A DNA stretch of 64,000 nucleotides, taken from NCBI RefSeq assembly GCF_009377195.2, contig NZ_VJXX01000005.1:62001-126000 (forward strand), read 5' to 3'. Every line of letters begins with the position of its first letter. Position 1 is the stretch's first letter. Position numbers and translations under genes: made by a program. The notes under the pieces were generated by a model. It made no database searches. It was not told the DNA's origin and saw nothing but the letters and a program-made list of their open reading frames with translations. This DNA comes from Arthrobacter bussei. Its GTDB lineage: Bacteria > Actinomycetota > Actinomycetes > Actinomycetales > Micrococcaceae. Positions 21,581-31,145 of the stretch are shown in pieces.

Positions 21581-22294
21581 TCAGCCGGCGGCGGGGGGCG
21601 TGAGGACGGCGTCGATGAGGTAGACGACGGCGTTGGCGGTCTGGACGCCGCCGCAGATGACGTTGGCGTCGTTGACCTTCAGTTCCTGGCCGGATCCGGT
21701 GACCTCGAGGTCGGCGCCCTGGACGGTGGTCTGGGTGGTGCCTTCGAGTTCGGTGGGCTGGATCTTGCCGGGGACGACGTGGTAGGTGAGGATGCTGGTG
21801 AGGCCCTCGGTGTCGGTCTTGAGGCCTTCGACGGTCTCGGCGGGGAGGGCTGCGAAGGCGTCGTCGACGGGTGCGAAGACGGTGAATTCGTCGCCGTTGA
21901 GGGTGTCGACGAGGTTGACGTCGGGGTTGATGCCGCCGGAGACGGCTGCGGTGAGCTGGGTGAGGATGGGGTTGGCGCCTGCGGCGTTGGCGACGGGGAG
22001 CAGGGACATGCCTTCGACGGAGCCGTCGCCGGAGGGGACCTGCTCGGCGTAGCCGGCGCAGCCGGGGCCGACGAGGTTCGCGGCGGGGTCCATCATGGCG
22101 TCGGCCGAGGCGGAGGGGGCCATGCTGGCCTCTGCCGACGGCGACTCGCTCTCGGGGCCTGCCGTGCTGCTCTCACTGGCCATGTTGCCCGAGGTCGTCT
22201 CGGTCTCGTCGGTGCCGCCGCAGGCTGCGAGGCCGAGCATCGAGACTGCTGCGATCCCGAGGATCGAGAGGTTCCTGCGCTTCGTGAGTTCCAT
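21581..22294 (-). CDS. Fasciclin-domain lipoprotein
   Basis: 237 aa. A lipoprotein signal peptide with lipobox LAAC (Cys25) is followed by a Ser/Thr/Ala/Glu-rich linker to ~75 and a FAS1 domain at ~95-237: [43 protein letters not shown] and [17 protein letters not shown]1 lipoproteins are cell-surface adhesive proteins in actinobacteria (MPT70/83 relatives). The ATG at 22294 has GAAGGAG 5 nt upstream. Confidence 0.94.
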   Translation of the reverse strand: MELTKRRNLSILGIAAVSMLGLAACGGTDETETTSGNMASESSTAGPESESPSAEASMAPSASADAMMDPAANLVGPGCAGYAEQVPSGDGSVEGMSLLPVANAAGANPILTQLTAAVSGGINPDVNLVDTLNGDEFTVFAPVDDAFAALPAETVEGLKTDTEGLTSILTYHVVPGKIQPTELEGTTQTTVQGADLEVTGSGQELKVNDANVICGGVQTANAVVYLIDAVLTPPAAG

Positions 22295-22482
22295 GCTTCT
22301 CCTTCGTAGGTGAGCGGTCCACCGCCCACTGTGTCCGACGTTCCCGACGCTTGACTTCTCACGCCGATGTCTTGCTGGTCCTTCGGTGGCACGGCGCGGG
22401 CAGATGGGTGCCGGCACCATGTGAGGAGCGCCACAGGTGCTGGCCGGCGAGCCTGCTCCTGGTCGCCGGCCAGTGCCTGCTG

Positions 22483-23211
22483 TCAGGCCGCCGGCGTGAT
22501 CTGCGCGTAGAGGGCGGCCGGGTCGTGGGCCAGCGATGCCTTGATCATCGCGCTCCACTCGTCGACGACCACCTCGATGGCGCCCTCGGCCAGTCCGTCG
22601 AAGGACGCGCGGGGTACGAGTGCCGGGTCGATCATCGGTCCGTCGTACCCGGACATGATCTCGGTGTCCGCTGCGCCGAGGTGGACGCCCTGCACGAGCG
22701 TGCCCTGGGCCGCGAGGTCCTGCCGCACGCCATTGGTCATGTTCCACTCGGCGGCCTTCGCGGACGCATAGCCTCCGTTGCCGGGGTAGGAGAACCAGGA
22801 CAACGCGGACAACACATTGACGATCCCGCCTCCGCCGTTGGCCGCAAGGGTCGGAGCGAACTCGCGGATCATGTCCAGCGTTCCCCAGAAGTGCGTGTCC
22901 ATCTCGCGACGGAGTGCGTCGAGATCGCCCGTGACGAGGGGAGTCGAGGTGGCGATGCCGGCGTTGTTGATGAGCAGCGTGACGTCTGTGGCGGCGCGGG
23001 CCGCTGTGACGACCGAGACGTGATCGGTGATGTCGAGCGGCAGCACCTCGACGCGGTCGAGGTCAGCGAGGGCACGTGCCTCCGGGGTGTCGGTGCGGCG
23101 TGCCGTGGCGTAGACCTTGCGGGCTCCCCGGGCGAGGAGCTCGTCGACGAAACGACGTCCGATGCCGCGGTTGGATCCGGTGACGAGGGCGACCTGGTCG
23201 GTGATGTCCAT
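22483..23211 (-). CDS. Short-chain dehydrogenase/reductase
   Basis: 242 aa. Classical [11 protein letters not shown] cofactor motif at 11-18, NNAG at 82-85, catalytic serine near 135-138 and YASAK (Y148, K152). The substrate is unknown. It is transcribed divergently from a MerR-type regulator, and the 18-bp palindrome between them overlaps its putative -35, so it is the likely target of that regulator. Confidence 0.93.
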   Translation of the reverse strand: MDITDQVALVTGSNRGIGRRFVDELLARGARKVYATARRTDTPEARALADLDRVEVLPLDITDHVSVVTAARAATDVTLLINNAGIATSTPLVTGDLDALRREMDTHFWGTLDMIREFAPTLAANGGGGIVNVLSALSWFSYPGNGGYASAKAAEWNMTNGVRQDLAAQGTLVQGVHLGAADTEIMSGYDGPMIDPALVPRASFDGLAEGAIEVVVDEWSAMIKASLAHDPAALYAQITPAA

Positions 23212-23272
23212 GTGAGGTGTTCTCCATTCTGGCGGCCTGGCGTCGTGCCCTGCCTGCTCGGCTACAGTAGGA

Positions 23273-23290
23273 CTTCACGTTGACGTCAAG
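23273..23290. promoter_or_regulatory. Putative MerR-family operator (18-bp imperfect palindrome)
   Basis: CTTCACGTTGACGTCAAG matches its own reverse complement at 14 of 18 positions and contains the perfect palindrome TTGACGTCAA. It lies between the SDR gene and the divergent MerR gene. On the minus strand its TTGACG can act as the -35 of the SDR promoter, the usual place for a MerR activator site. Confidence 0.65.
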
Positions 23291-23328
23291 GGCAAGTCGG
23301 CCCCCGGCGTCGGAGGGGAGAGGTGCTC

Positions 23329-23721
23329 ATGCGCATCGGAGCCATCGCCGAGCGGGCCGGGGTCAGTACCCGGGCCCTCCGCTACTACGAGGAGCAGGGC
23401 CTGCTGCCTGCGCAGCGCACGGCACGGGGCCAGCGCGTGTACGAGGAGGCTGCCGTCGAACGGGTCCAGCTGATCCAGCAGCTCTTCGCGGCGGGACTGG
23501 CCAGCCGCACGATCGTCGACCTGCTTCCGTGCGTCGACAGGGGAGAGGCGAGCGAGGACGCACTTGCGCTGTTGAAGCAGGAGCGGGACCGCATCACCGA
23601 GAGCATCGCCGACCTCCAGAAGGCACGCGCACAGCTCGACCGCGTCATCGAGATCTCCCTGCACCCCGACCCGGAGCACTGCCCCGCCCTCCGCACCGGG
23701 ACAGCGCCGCAACCGGTCTGA
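23329..23721 (+). CDS. MerR-family transcriptional regulator
   Basis: 130 aa. N-terminal MerR winged helix: IGAIAERAGVSTRALRYYEEQGLLPAQRTARGQRVYEE, followed by a long dimerisation helix (~75-110). It lacks clustered metal-binding cysteines (one in LLPCVDRG, one in HCPAL), so the inducer is more likely an organic or redox signal than a metal. The ATG at 23329 follows a strong GGAGGGGAGAGG site. It likely controls the divergent SDR and itself. Confidence 0.93.
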   Translation: MRIGAIAERAGVSTRALRYYEEQGLLPAQRTARGQRVYEEAAVERVQLIQQLFAAGLASRTIVDLLPCVDRGEASEDALALLKQERDRITESIADLQKARAQLDRVIEISLHPDPEHCPALRTGTAPQPV

Positions 23722-23814
23722 GTCGAGGGTGCGGTCCGGTGGTCATTCGATGCCGGGATCACCCGCAGAAGACCGTCCCTCCCGGTCGGGCCCCGGCGGG
23801 CCGCGCTGACCGAC

Positions 23815-24531
23815 TCAGCGGAGCGCCAGTGCAAGGCCCAGCATGGCGAGGGCGAGGACGGGAAACAGCCAGTTGGTGACGTGGACCAGGATCCTCGCAC
23901 CTGCCCCGGTGCCGGCCGTGGTGCCCGACAGCGGGTCGATGATCTCGTCGTCGTCCGCAGCGCGGGAGGATCGGACGGTATTCCGCACCGACAGTGCCAC
24001 CATGACGACGGCGGTCCCGATGAGCCAGGGTGAAGGATCGATGGCCAGCCACGCGTCGGAGGCCTGCGTCGGTGCGACGACGGCCGAGAGGACACCTGCG
24101 ACGGCGCAGATCGCAGTGATCGCGATACCTACCCAGATCCGTCGGACGACGGCGTCGAGATAGAGCGGCAGGAGGGCCACGAGAACCACCGGTGTGGCGA
24201 GAAGCGCCAGCTGGGCAGGGGACACCAGGAGTACCTCCTGCTGCGTCCAGGCCGCGACCGCCTGGTTGAACAGGAGGAAGGCCAGGAGCCCGAGCAGGGA
24301 CGGCCAGAGTGCCTGTCGCACCCAGTCGTGCCCGGGTGCGGCGGGCAGCTCGAGCGCGGCAGCGTAATCGCGGGCGGGCCCGAAGGCTTCCGCCGCCGCC
24401 TGGCCGGTGTCGCCGAGAAGCTCCTTGGCGCTCGCCACGGTGTCGCCGATGGCGCTCCCGTGGACCTGCCGCAGCCGGAGCTCCATGACGAGCTCGTCGA
24501 ACCACTTCTTGTCGCTGGTCCTCTGCATCAT
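23815..24531 (-). CDS. Multi-pass membrane protein partnered with PadR regulator
   Basis: 238 aa. A ~75-residue soluble N-terminus rich in charged helices (KKWFDELVMELRLRQVHGSAIGDTVASAKELL) precedes about five to six membrane segments. The N-terminal part resembles the HAAS-type helical region that often follows PadR regulators in Gram-positive bacteria. Its start overlaps the PadR gene by 4 bp, so the two form an operon in which PadR probably represses both. Function unknown. Confidence 0.78.
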   Translation of the reverse strand: MMQRTSDKKWFDELVMELRLRQVHGSAIGDTVASAKELLGDTGQAAAEAFGPARDYAAALELPAAPGHDWVRQALWPSLLGLLAFLLFNQAVAAWTQQEVLLVSPAQLALLATPVVLVALLPLYLDAVVRRIWVGIAITAICAVAGVLSAVVAPTQASDAWLAIDPSPWLIGTAVVMVALSVRNTVRSSRAADDDEIIDPLSGTTAGTGAGARILVHVTNWLFPVLALAMLGLALALR

Positions 24532-24914
24532 GGGGAGATCTCCTTCGCGGGTCGATCAGGATCGAGGTAGTGCACGCTGGACTCGACGAAACGCCTCCAG
24601 TCGGCGCTGAGCCTTGTGAGTTCTGCCCGGCCCTGCTCGGTGAGGGCGAAGTACTTGCGGCCGGGACCGCCGTCGCCGGCGCGCCACTCGGTGGTCAGGA
24701 GCCCGGCCGCCTCGTAGCGGGTGAGCAGCGGATACAGGGTTCCGCCCTTGATGGCACCGAAACCGTGGCGCTCGAGCTCGCTGATGATCGCGTACCCGTA
24801 GGAGGGCCCGAATGACAACGCACGCAGGGCGAGGAATCCGAGGGTCGCCCTGAGCCAGTCGCTGGGCCAGTCCACGCCATCCGTAGCTCGCACATCGGGG
24901 GTGGAGGTGCTCAT
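24528..24914 (-). CDS. PadR-family transcriptional regulator
   Basis: 128 aa. Winged helix with the PadR hallmarks YGYAIISELERHGFGAIKGGTLYPLLTRYEAAGLLTTEW and GPGRKYFALTEQGRAEL. A near-consensus promoter (TTTACA, 17 bp, GACAAT) ends 6 nt before the ATG, so the transcript is probably leaderless. A CTAAGTAGTTAG palindrome sits in the spacer, a good place for autorepression. Confidence 0.93.
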   Translation of the reverse strand: MSTSTPDVRATDGVDWPSDWLRATLGFLALRALSFGPSYGYAIISELERHGFGAIKGGTLYPLLTRYEAAGLLTTEWRAGDGGPGRKYFALTEQGRAELTRLSADWRRFVESSVHYLDPDRPAKEISP

Positions 24915-24920
24915 GACTAG

Positions 24921-24949
24921 ATTGTCTCTCTAAGTAGTTAGCCTGTAAA
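24921..24949 (-). promoter_or_regulatory. PadR-operon promoter with internal palindrome
   Basis: Read on the minus strand: TTTACA, 17-bp spacer, GACAAT, then 6 nt to the ATG of padR. The 12-bp palindrome-like CTAAGTAGTTAG (24930-24941) lies in the spacer and is a likely PadR operator. The patch is unusually AT-rich for this window. Confidence 0.65.
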
Positions 24950-25011
24950 GCCCCTACGCGGCTCCGCGCCGGCCTCATTGCCGGCGTCGGTCCCCGTGAC
25001 AAGATGAAGCG

Positions 25012-25656
25012 GTGACTTCCGCTCCGTCCGGCCACGCCGTGTCCGACTCCCGCCTCACCATCCGGTCCATCCGCACCGAGGACTACGACGCCGTCCGCCG
25101 CATCACGCGCGACGCCTACCTCGAGGCCGGGTACTTCGCCGACGACGGCCACCCGTACATGGCGGTCCTGTCCGATATCGAGCACCGCGCACAGCACGCC
25201 GAGGTCTGGGTCGCCGAGCGGGACGGCACCGTGGTCGGATCGGTCGCACTGACGTTCGCGGGCCAGCGGTACACGGACATCGCCGTCGAGGGTGAACTGG
25301 AGTTCCGCATGCTGGCCGTCGATCCTTCGGTGCAGCGGGGCGGGGTGGGCCGCGCGATGGTGGAGCGCATCGTGGAGCATGCGCGCACCCTGACCGGTAT
25401 CGAGGCCGTCAGCCTGACCAGCGGCTCCGAGATGGTGCGCGCCCACCGCCTCTACGCGTCGATGGGGTTCGTCCGGGTGCCCGAGCGGGACTGGGAGGTC
25501 CCCAACGAGGACATCCTGCTCTGGGTCTTCCGGCTGCCGCTCCAGCCTCCGCGTCCCGTCGTCGAGCCGCCTGCCGCCCTGCCGGACGCGCCACGCGACC
25601 GCACTAGACTGGACGGAGAAACCCACCTCCGACTTCCAGGGGAGATCCATGGCTGA
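25012..25656 (+). CDS. GNAT-family N-acetyltransferase
   Basis: 214 aa. Acetyl-CoA-binding core: EFRMLAVDPSVQRGGVGRAMVERI (~105-125, with the Q-R-G-G-V-G loop) and LYASMGFVRVPERD. The substrate is unknown. CAAGAT lies exactly 6 nt before the GTG, suggesting a leaderless mRNA. The last ~30 residues are Pro-rich and run through the gatC promoter (TAGACT at 25605), ending 8 bp inside gatC. Confidence 0.88.
   Translation: MTSAPSGHAVSDSRLTIRSIRTEDYDAVRRITRDAYLEAGYFADDGHPYMAVLSDIEHRAQHAEVWVAERDGTVVGSVALTFAGQRYTDIAVEGELEFRMLAVDPSVQRGGVGRAMVERIVEHARTLTGIEAVSLTSGSEMVRAHRLYASMGFVRVPERDWEVPNEDILLWVFRLPLQPPRPVVEPPAALPDAPRDRTRLDGETHLRLPGEIHG
25605..25610 (+). promoter_or_regulatory. Candidate -10 of gatCAB (TAGACT)
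   Basis: TAGACT lies ~39 nt before the gatC start and inside the 3' end of the GNAT gene. A ribosome site (CCAGGGGAG) follows, so this would be a leadered transcript. No clear -35. Confidence 0.35.
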
Positions 25657-25945
25657 GATCAACCGGGACGACGTCGCGCACCTCGCGCGTCTCGCCCACA
25701 TCGACATGACCGACGAGGAGCTCGACCGCATGGCCGGGGAACTCGCCGTGATCGTCGATTCCATCAAGACCGTGAGCGAGGTGGCGGGCGACGACGTCCC
25801 CGCGACCAGCCACCCGATCCCGCTGAGCAACGTGTTCCGCGAGGACGTCGTGGGGGAGACCCTCAGCAACGAGGAAGCGCTGCTCGGCGCGCCCGACAAC
25901 GCCGACGGACGCTTCAAGGTCCCCGCGATCCTGGACGGGGAGTAA
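25649..25945 (+). CDS. gatC: Asp/Glu-tRNA amidotransferase subunit C
   Basis: 98 aa, the normal GatC length. Starts MAEINRDDVAHLARLAHIDMTDEEL and ends with VPAILDGE, both typical. GatC clamps GatA to GatB in the complex that converts Glu-tRNA(Gln) or Asp-tRNA(Asn) to the amide form. First gene of gatC-gatA-gatB. Confidence 0.97.
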   Translation: MAEINRDDVAHLARLAHIDMTDEELDRMAGELAVIVDSIKTVSEVAGDDVPATSHPIPLSNVFREDVVGETLSNEEALLGAPDNADGRFKVPAILDGE

Positions 25946-25948
25946 CCC

Positions 25949-27463
25949 ATGACCGATCTGATCCATCTCTCCGCCGACGCCCTCGCGCAGAAGCTCGCGG
26001 CGAAGGAGGTCTCCGCCGTCGAGGCGACGCAGGCCTGCCTCGACCGTATCGGCGCCGTCGACGGTGCCATCAACGCCTTCCTGCATGTCAACACCGACGA
26101 GGCACTGCTCGTCGCGGCGGAGGTCGACAAGGCCCGGGCCGACGGCGACACGCTGCATCCGCTGGCAGGGGTCCCCATCGCCGTCAAGGACCTCATCGTC
26201 ACGAAGGGCCAGCCGACCACGGCCGGGTCGAGGATCCTCGAGGGCTGGCAGAGCCCCTACGACGCGACCGTGGTGAAGAAGCTCCGCGCCGCGAGGATGC
26301 CGATCCTCGGCAAGACGAACCTCGACGAGTTCGCCATGGGCTCCTCGACCGAGCACTCCGCGTTCGGCCCCACCCGCAACCCGTGGGACCTGGACCGCAT
26401 TCCCGGCGGCTCCGGCGGTGGCTCCGCTGCCGCGGTCGCCGCCTTCGAGGCGCCGCTGGCCCTCGGCACCGACACCGGTGGCTCCATCCGCCAGCCCGGC
26501 GCCGTCACCGGCACGGTCGGCGTGAAGCCCACCTACGGCGGTGTCTCCCGCTACGGCGCCATCGCCATGGCCTCCTCGCTGGACCAGATCGGTCCCGTGT
26601 CCCGCACGGTCCTCGACAGCGCGCTGCTGCACGAGGTCATCGGCGGGCACGACCCGCACGACTCGACGTCGCTCACCGACCCCGTCGGCGCGCTCGTCGA
26701 GGCCGCGCGGATGGGCCAGGTCGAGGGCATGCGCATCGGCGTCATCGAGGAACTGCAGGGCGAGGGCTACCAGGCCGGCGTCCTCACCCGGTTCCACGAG
26801 TCGCTCGACCTGCTGCGCTCGGCGGGCGCCGAGATCGTCGAGGTCTCCTGCCCCAATTTCCGCTACGCGCTCGAGGCGTACTACCTCATCATGCCGTCCG
26901 AGGCCTCCAGCAATCTGGCCAAGTACGACGGCGTCCGCTTCGGCCTGCGCGTGGTGCCCGACGGCGCCCCGACCATCGAGCGCGTCATGGGCGCCACCCG
27001 CGCTGCCGGCTTCGGTGACGAGGTGAAGCGGCGCATCATCCTCGGCACCTACGCGCTGAGCGCCGGGTACTACGACGCGTACTACGGTTCGGCGCAGAAG
27101 GTCCGCACGCTCATCCAGCGGGACTTCGCCGCCGCGTTCGAGCAGGCCGACGTGCTCATCTCGCCGACGGCGCCGACCACGGCGTTCAAGCTGGGGGAGA
27201 AGCTCGACGACCCGCTGGCCATGTACCTGAACGACGTCGCGACCATCCCGGCGAACATGGCGGGCGTCCCCGGGCTGTCGCTCCCCGGTGGACTCGCGGA
27301 CGAGGACGGGCTCCCCGTGGGCATCCAGCTCCTCGCACCGGCGCGCCAGGATGCACGCCTCTACCGCGTGGGCGCCGTCCTCGAAGCACTGCTCGAGGAG
27401 ACGTGGGGCGGCCCGCTGCTGGCCAAGGCTCCGGCCATTTTGAAGATTGCAGGTGGAAAGTAA
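25949..27463 (+). CDS. gatA: Asp/Glu-tRNA amidotransferase subunit A
   Basis: 504 aa. Amidase-signature enzyme that releases ammonia from glutamine. Catalytic triad context is visible: AVKDLI (Lys), [12 protein letters not shown] and [12 protein letters not shown] (Ser-cisSer-type). It begins 3 nt after gatC and its stop shares a base with the gatB start. Confidence 0.97.
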   Translation: MTDLIHLSADALAQKLAAKEVSAVEATQACLDRIGAVDGAINAFLHVNTDEALLVAAEVDKARADGDTLHPLAGVPIAVKDLIVTKGQPTTAGSRILEGWQSPYDATVVKKLRAARMPILGKTNLDEFAMGSSTEHSAFGPTRNPWDLDRIPGGSGGGSAAAVAAFEAPLALGTDTGGSIRQPGAVTGTVGVKPTYGGVSRYGAIAMASSLDQIGPVSRTVLDSALLHEVIGGHDPHDSTSLTDPVGALVEAARMGQVEGMRIGVIEELQGEGYQAGVLTRFHESLDLLRSAGAEIVEVSCPNFRYALEAYYLIMPSEASSNLAKYDGVRFGLRVVPDGAPTIERVMGATRAAGFGDEVKRRIILGTYALSAGYYDAYYGSAQKVRTLIQRDFAAAFEQADVLISPTAPTTAFKLGEKLDDPLAMYLNDVATIPANMAGVPGLSLPGGLADEDGLPVGIQLLAPARQDARLYRVGAVLEALLEETWGGPLLAKAPAILKIAGGK

Positions 27464-28977
27464 TGACTGCTGGTACCGATGAGGTCCTCTCCTTCGACGA
27501 GGCCATAGAGAAGTACGACCCGGTGCTCGGGTTCGAGGTCCACGTGGAGCTCAACACGAGGACCAAGATGTTCTCCTCCGCGCCGAACGCCTTCGGCGAC
27601 GTCCCCAACACCAACGTGACCCCGGTGGACCTCGGCCTGCCCGGCGTCCTGCCCGTGGTGAACGGGGTGGCCGTGGAATCCGCCATCAAGATCGGGCTCG
27701 CGCTCAACTGCAGCATCGCCGAGAAGTGCTACTTCGCCCGGAAGAACTACTTCTACCCGGACACCCCGAAGAACTTCCAGACCTCCCAGTTCGAGGACCC
27801 GATCGCGTACGACGGGCACATCGACATCGAGCTGGCCGACGGGACGGTGTTCAGGGTGGAGATCGAGCGTGCCCACATGGAGGAGGACGCCGGCAAGCTC
27901 ACCCACATGGGCGGCTCCACCGGCCGCATCCAGGGCGCCGAGTTCTCCCTGGTCGACTACAACCGCGCCGGCGTGCCGCTGATCGAGATCGTCACCAAGC
28001 CGATCGAGGGCGCCGGTGCGCGGGCCCCCGAACTCGCGAAGGCCTACGTCGCCGCGATCCGCGAGATCGTCAAGAACCTCGGTGTCTCCGATGCCCGTAT
28101 GGAGCGCGGCAACGTGCGCTGCGACGCGAACGTCTCCCTGCGTCCGTACGGCCAGGAGAAGTTCGGAACCCGTACCGAGACCAAGAACGTCAACTCGCTG
28201 CGCGCCGTCGAGCATGCCGTCCGGTACGAGATCCAGCGGCACGCCGCCGTGCTCGACACCGGGACGCCGATCCTGCAGGAGACGCGGCACTGGCACGAGG
28301 ACACACGCTCGACGACGTCGGGCCGGCCCAAGTCCGACGCCGACGACTACCGCTACTTCCCCGAGCCGGACCTCGTGCCCGTGGTCACGAACGAGGCGTG
28401 GATCGAGAAGCTCCGCGCCGAACTGCCCGAGCCGCCCGCCGAGCGCCGCAAGCGCCTGCAGGCCGACTGGGGCTACTCCGACGCCGAGTTCCGCGACGTC
28501 GTCAACGCGGGCGTCATGTCCTCGATCGAGGACACCGTCGCCGCAGGCGTCAGCGCCGCCGTCGCCCGCAAGTGGTGGATGGGCGAGATCTCCCGCCGCG
28601 CCAAGCTGGCCGACGTCGAGCCCGCCGAGCTGGGGGTGACGCCCGAGCTGATCGTCGAGCTCAACGCGCTCATCGAGTCGGGCAAGATCAACGACAAGCT
28701 CTCCCGCGATGTGCTCGACGGCGTCCTCGCCGGGGAGGGTACGCCTGCCGAGGTGGTCGAGAAGCGCGGCCTGGCCGTGGTCTCCGACGACGGACCGCTG
28801 CTCGAGGCGATCGACGGTGCCCTCGCGGCGCAGCCCGACGTCGCGGACAAGATCCGCGGCGGCAAGGTCCAGGCCGTCGGCGCGATCGTGGGCGGTGTCA
28901 TGAAGGCCACTCGCGGCCAGGCCGACGCCGGCCGCGTGCGGGAGCTCATCCTCCAGCGCCTCGGCGTCGAGGGCTGA
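27463..28977 (+). CDS. gatB: Asp/Glu-tRNA amidotransferase subunit B
   Basis: 504 aa. GatB kinase-like domain at the N-terminus ([51 protein letters not shown]) and a C-terminal YqeY-like helical tail that ends in [17 protein letters not shown]. It activates the misacylated tRNA and transfers ammonia to it. The start TAATG overlaps the gatA stop, indicating coupled translation. Confidence 0.97.
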   Translation: MTAGTDEVLSFDEAIEKYDPVLGFEVHVELNTRTKMFSSAPNAFGDVPNTNVTPVDLGLPGVLPVVNGVAVESAIKIGLALNCSIAEKCYFARKNYFYPDTPKNFQTSQFEDPIAYDGHIDIELADGTVFRVEIERAHMEEDAGKLTHMGGSTGRIQGAEFSLVDYNRAGVPLIEIVTKPIEGAGARAPELAKAYVAAIREIVKNLGVSDARMERGNVRCDANVSLRPYGQEKFGTRTETKNVNSLRAVEHAVRYEIQRHAAVLDTGTPILQETRHWHEDTRSTTSGRPKSDADDYRYFPEPDLVPVVTNEAWIEKLRAELPEPPAERRKRLQADWGYSDAEFRDVVNAGVMSSIEDTVAAGVSAAVARKWWMGEISRRAKLADVEPAELGVTPELIVELNALIESGKINDKLSRDVLDGVLAGEGTPAEVVEKRGLAVVSDDGPLLEAIDGALAAQPDVADKIRGGKVQAVGAIVGGVMKATRGQADAGRVRELILQRLGVEG

Positions 28978-29012
28978 CCCGCACCCGAAGGACACGGACG
29001 AGGGAGGGCACG

Positions 29013-29897
29013 ATGGCGCTCATGCCGGTGGCAGAGATCGACGTCATGCCCTCCCTCGTCGTCTCACTCCTCGAGCAGCAGCACCCCGACCTCGCGGGCC
29101 TGCCGCTGCGATTCGCCGGCAACGGCTGGGACAACGCGATCTTCCGGCTCGGCGCGGACCTCCTGGTGCGGCTGCCGCGCCGCGCGGTCGCCGACCCCCT
29201 GATGGTCGAGGAACAGCGGTGGCTCCCGGGACTGACCGCAGGCCTCGAGGTGCCGACGTCGTCGCCCGTGCGGCTGGGCAAGCCCGGCGCGGGGTATCCG
29301 TGGCACTGGTCGGTGAGCCGGTGGATCGCGGGCGGGAGCGGACTCACGGCCCCCCGTGCGCTCCGGGGACCGGCGGCTGCTCCGCTCGCGCGGTTCCTCG
29401 TCTCCTTCCAGGGGCCTGCCCCGGCGAACGCCCCGGTGAGTCCCGTGGGGCGGGGCGGTCCGCTCGCTGCGCGCAACGAGATCGTGCGGGAGCGGCTGGC
29501 ATCCCTTGCCGGCGATCCGGCCCTGTCCGCTGCGTGGGCTCGGGCGGTGGCTGCTCCCGCGTGGGCCGGCGTCCCGCTCTGGCTGCACGGCGACCTGCAC
29601 CCCGCGAACGCGGTCCTCACGCCCGAGGGCGGGCTGGCCGGCGTCGTCGACTTCGGGGACCTCTGCTCGGGGGATCCGGCCACCGACCTCGCGGCGGGAT
29701 GGCTGTTCTTCGACGCAGCCGGTCGCTCCGCGTTCCGGTCGGAGGCGGAGCGGTTGCGACCGACGGACGAGGCCACGTGGGACCGGGCGCGCGGCTGGGC
29801 CGTGAGTATCGGCAGTGCGGTGGCGGCGTCGTCCGACGATGCCCCGGATCTGCGCACGCTCGGCCGGGAGACCCTGGCGGAGGCCTGCGCCGACTGA
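29013..29897 (+). CDS. Aminoglycoside phosphotransferase-fold protein
   Basis: 294 aa. APH-type kinase fold: RFAGNGWDNAIFRLG near the N-terminus, the Brenner motif LHGDLHPANAVL with catalytic Asp, and VVDFGDLCSGDPATDLA for Mg binding. Families with this signature phosphorylate aminoglycosides, macrolides or metabolites; resistance cannot be inferred. A strong GAGGGAGGG site precedes the ATG. The gene follows gatB by 35 bp. Confidence 0.88.
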   Translation: MALMPVAEIDVMPSLVVSLLEQQHPDLAGLPLRFAGNGWDNAIFRLGADLLVRLPRRAVADPLMVEEQRWLPGLTAGLEVPTSSPVRLGKPGAGYPWHWSVSRWIAGGSGLTAPRALRGPAAAPLARFLVSFQGPAPANAPVSPVGRGGPLAARNEIVRERLASLAGDPALSAAWARAVAAPAWAGVPLWLHGDLHPANAVLTPEGGLAGVVDFGDLCSGDPATDLAAGWLFFDAAGRSAFRSEAERLRPTDEATWDRARGWAVSIGSAVAASSDDAPDLRTLGRETLAEACAD

Positions 29898-29991
29898 CCC
29901 GCTCCGGTGGCAGCCCGGCTCGGCGCCGGACCCGGCGGGGCTCCACGGCGGGCTCGACCGTCCGCCGCGGTCTGCCTCCGCACAGCGCTGA

Positions 29992-29997
29992 TAGTGT
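29992..29997 (+). promoter_or_regulatory. Candidate -10 of tdh-kbl (TAGTGT)
   Basis: TAGTGT in the 189-bp gap before tdh, ~90 nt upstream of its start. No strong -35 is seen, and no other signal is evident in the gap. Confidence 0.3.
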
Positions 29998-30086
29998 TGC
30001 TGCGGGCATATCCCGCCCGGCACTCGTCCCGCTCGGAAGCCCGGCCCACTCCGCCGGAGCCGCAGCGGCATGGAAGGAACTGTCCA

Positions 30087-31130
30087 GTGAAGGCGCTGTA
30101 CAAGTCCGGGGCACACCCCGGTTTCGAACTGGTCGACAGGCCCGAACCCGAAGCAGGGTTCGGCGAGGTCAAGATCCGCGTGATGACCACCGGCATCTGT
30201 GGCACCGACCTCCACATCGAGAGCTGGGACTCCTGGGCGCAGGGCATGATCTCGGCGCCGCTCATCCCCGGACACGAGTTCTACGGTGAGGTCGTGGCGC
30301 TCGGCGACGGCATCCGTGACGTCCGCATCGGTGACCGTGTCTCCGGTGAGGGCCACATCGTCTGCGGGACCTGCCGCAACTGCCGTGCCGGCCGCCGCCA
30401 GATGTGCATCCGCACCTCGAGCGTCGGCGTGCAGCGTGACGGCGCGTTCGCCGAGTTCGTCGTCGTCCCCGAGACCAACGTCTGGGTCCACGACGCGACC
30501 ATCACCCCCGAACTCGGTGCGGTCTTCGATCCGTTCGGCAACGCCGTCCACACCGCGCTCAGCTTCCCCCTCGTCGGCGAGGACGTCCTGATCACCGGCG
30601 CCGGGCCGATCGGCCTCATGGCCGTCGCCGTCGCCCGCCACGCCGGAGCGCGGAAGATCGCGATCACGGACGTCTCGGCGCCGCGACTGGAGCTCGCCCG
30701 CGGCGTCGGTGCGGACATCGCCATCGACGTGAGCCGCATGCGGGTCGCCGACGCGCAGCGCGAGCTCGGCATGAAGGAGGGATTCGACGTCGGCATGGAG
30801 ATGTCCGGCCACGCCACGGCACTGCCGGAGATGATCGACAACATGAACCACGGCGGGCGCATCGCGATGCTCGGCCTGCCCTCCGGTCCCATCTCGATCG
30901 ACTGGGGCAAGGTGGTCACGCACATGCTCACCCTCAAGGGCATCTACGGCCGCGAGATGTTCGAGACCTGGTACGCGATGAGCGCCATGCTGCAGTCCAA
31001 CCGGACGCTGCGCGACGCCGTCTCGTCGGTCGTCACCGACTGCCTGCCCGCCCGCGAATGGGAGCAGGGCTTCACGACAGCGCGCGACGGCGCGAGCGGC
31101 AAAGTGGTCCTCGACTGGACCACCTTCTAG
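30087..31130 (+). CDS. tdh: L-threonine 3-dehydrogenase
   Basis: 347 aa zinc medium-chain dehydrogenase. Oxidises L-threonine to 2-amino-3-ketobutyrate with NAD. Catalytic zinc ligands are C38 (GICGTDLH) and H63-E64 (PGHEFYG); structural zinc cysteines are in [15 protein letters not shown]. The Rossmann motif is [13 protein letters not shown]. The GTG start at 30087 has GGAAGGAAC upstream. kbl follows 15 bp later, giving the standard two-step threonine-to-glycine pathway. Confidence 0.95.
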   Translation: MKALYKSGAHPGFELVDRPEPEAGFGEVKIRVMTTGICGTDLHIESWDSWAQGMISAPLIPGHEFYGEVVALGDGIRDVRIGDRVSGEGHIVCGTCRNCRAGRRQMCIRTSSVGVQRDGAFAEFVVVPETNVWVHDATITPELGAVFDPFGNAVHTALSFPLVGEDVLITGAGPIGLMAVAVARHAGARKIAITDVSAPRLELARGVGADIAIDVSRMRVADAQRELGMKEGFDVGMEMSGHATALPEMIDNMNHGGRIAMLGLPSGPISIDWGKVVTHMLTLKGIYGREMFETWYAMSAMLQSNRTLRDAVSSVVTDCLPAREWEQGFTTARDGASGKVVLDWTTF

Positions 31131-31145
31131 GGAATCGGGAACACC

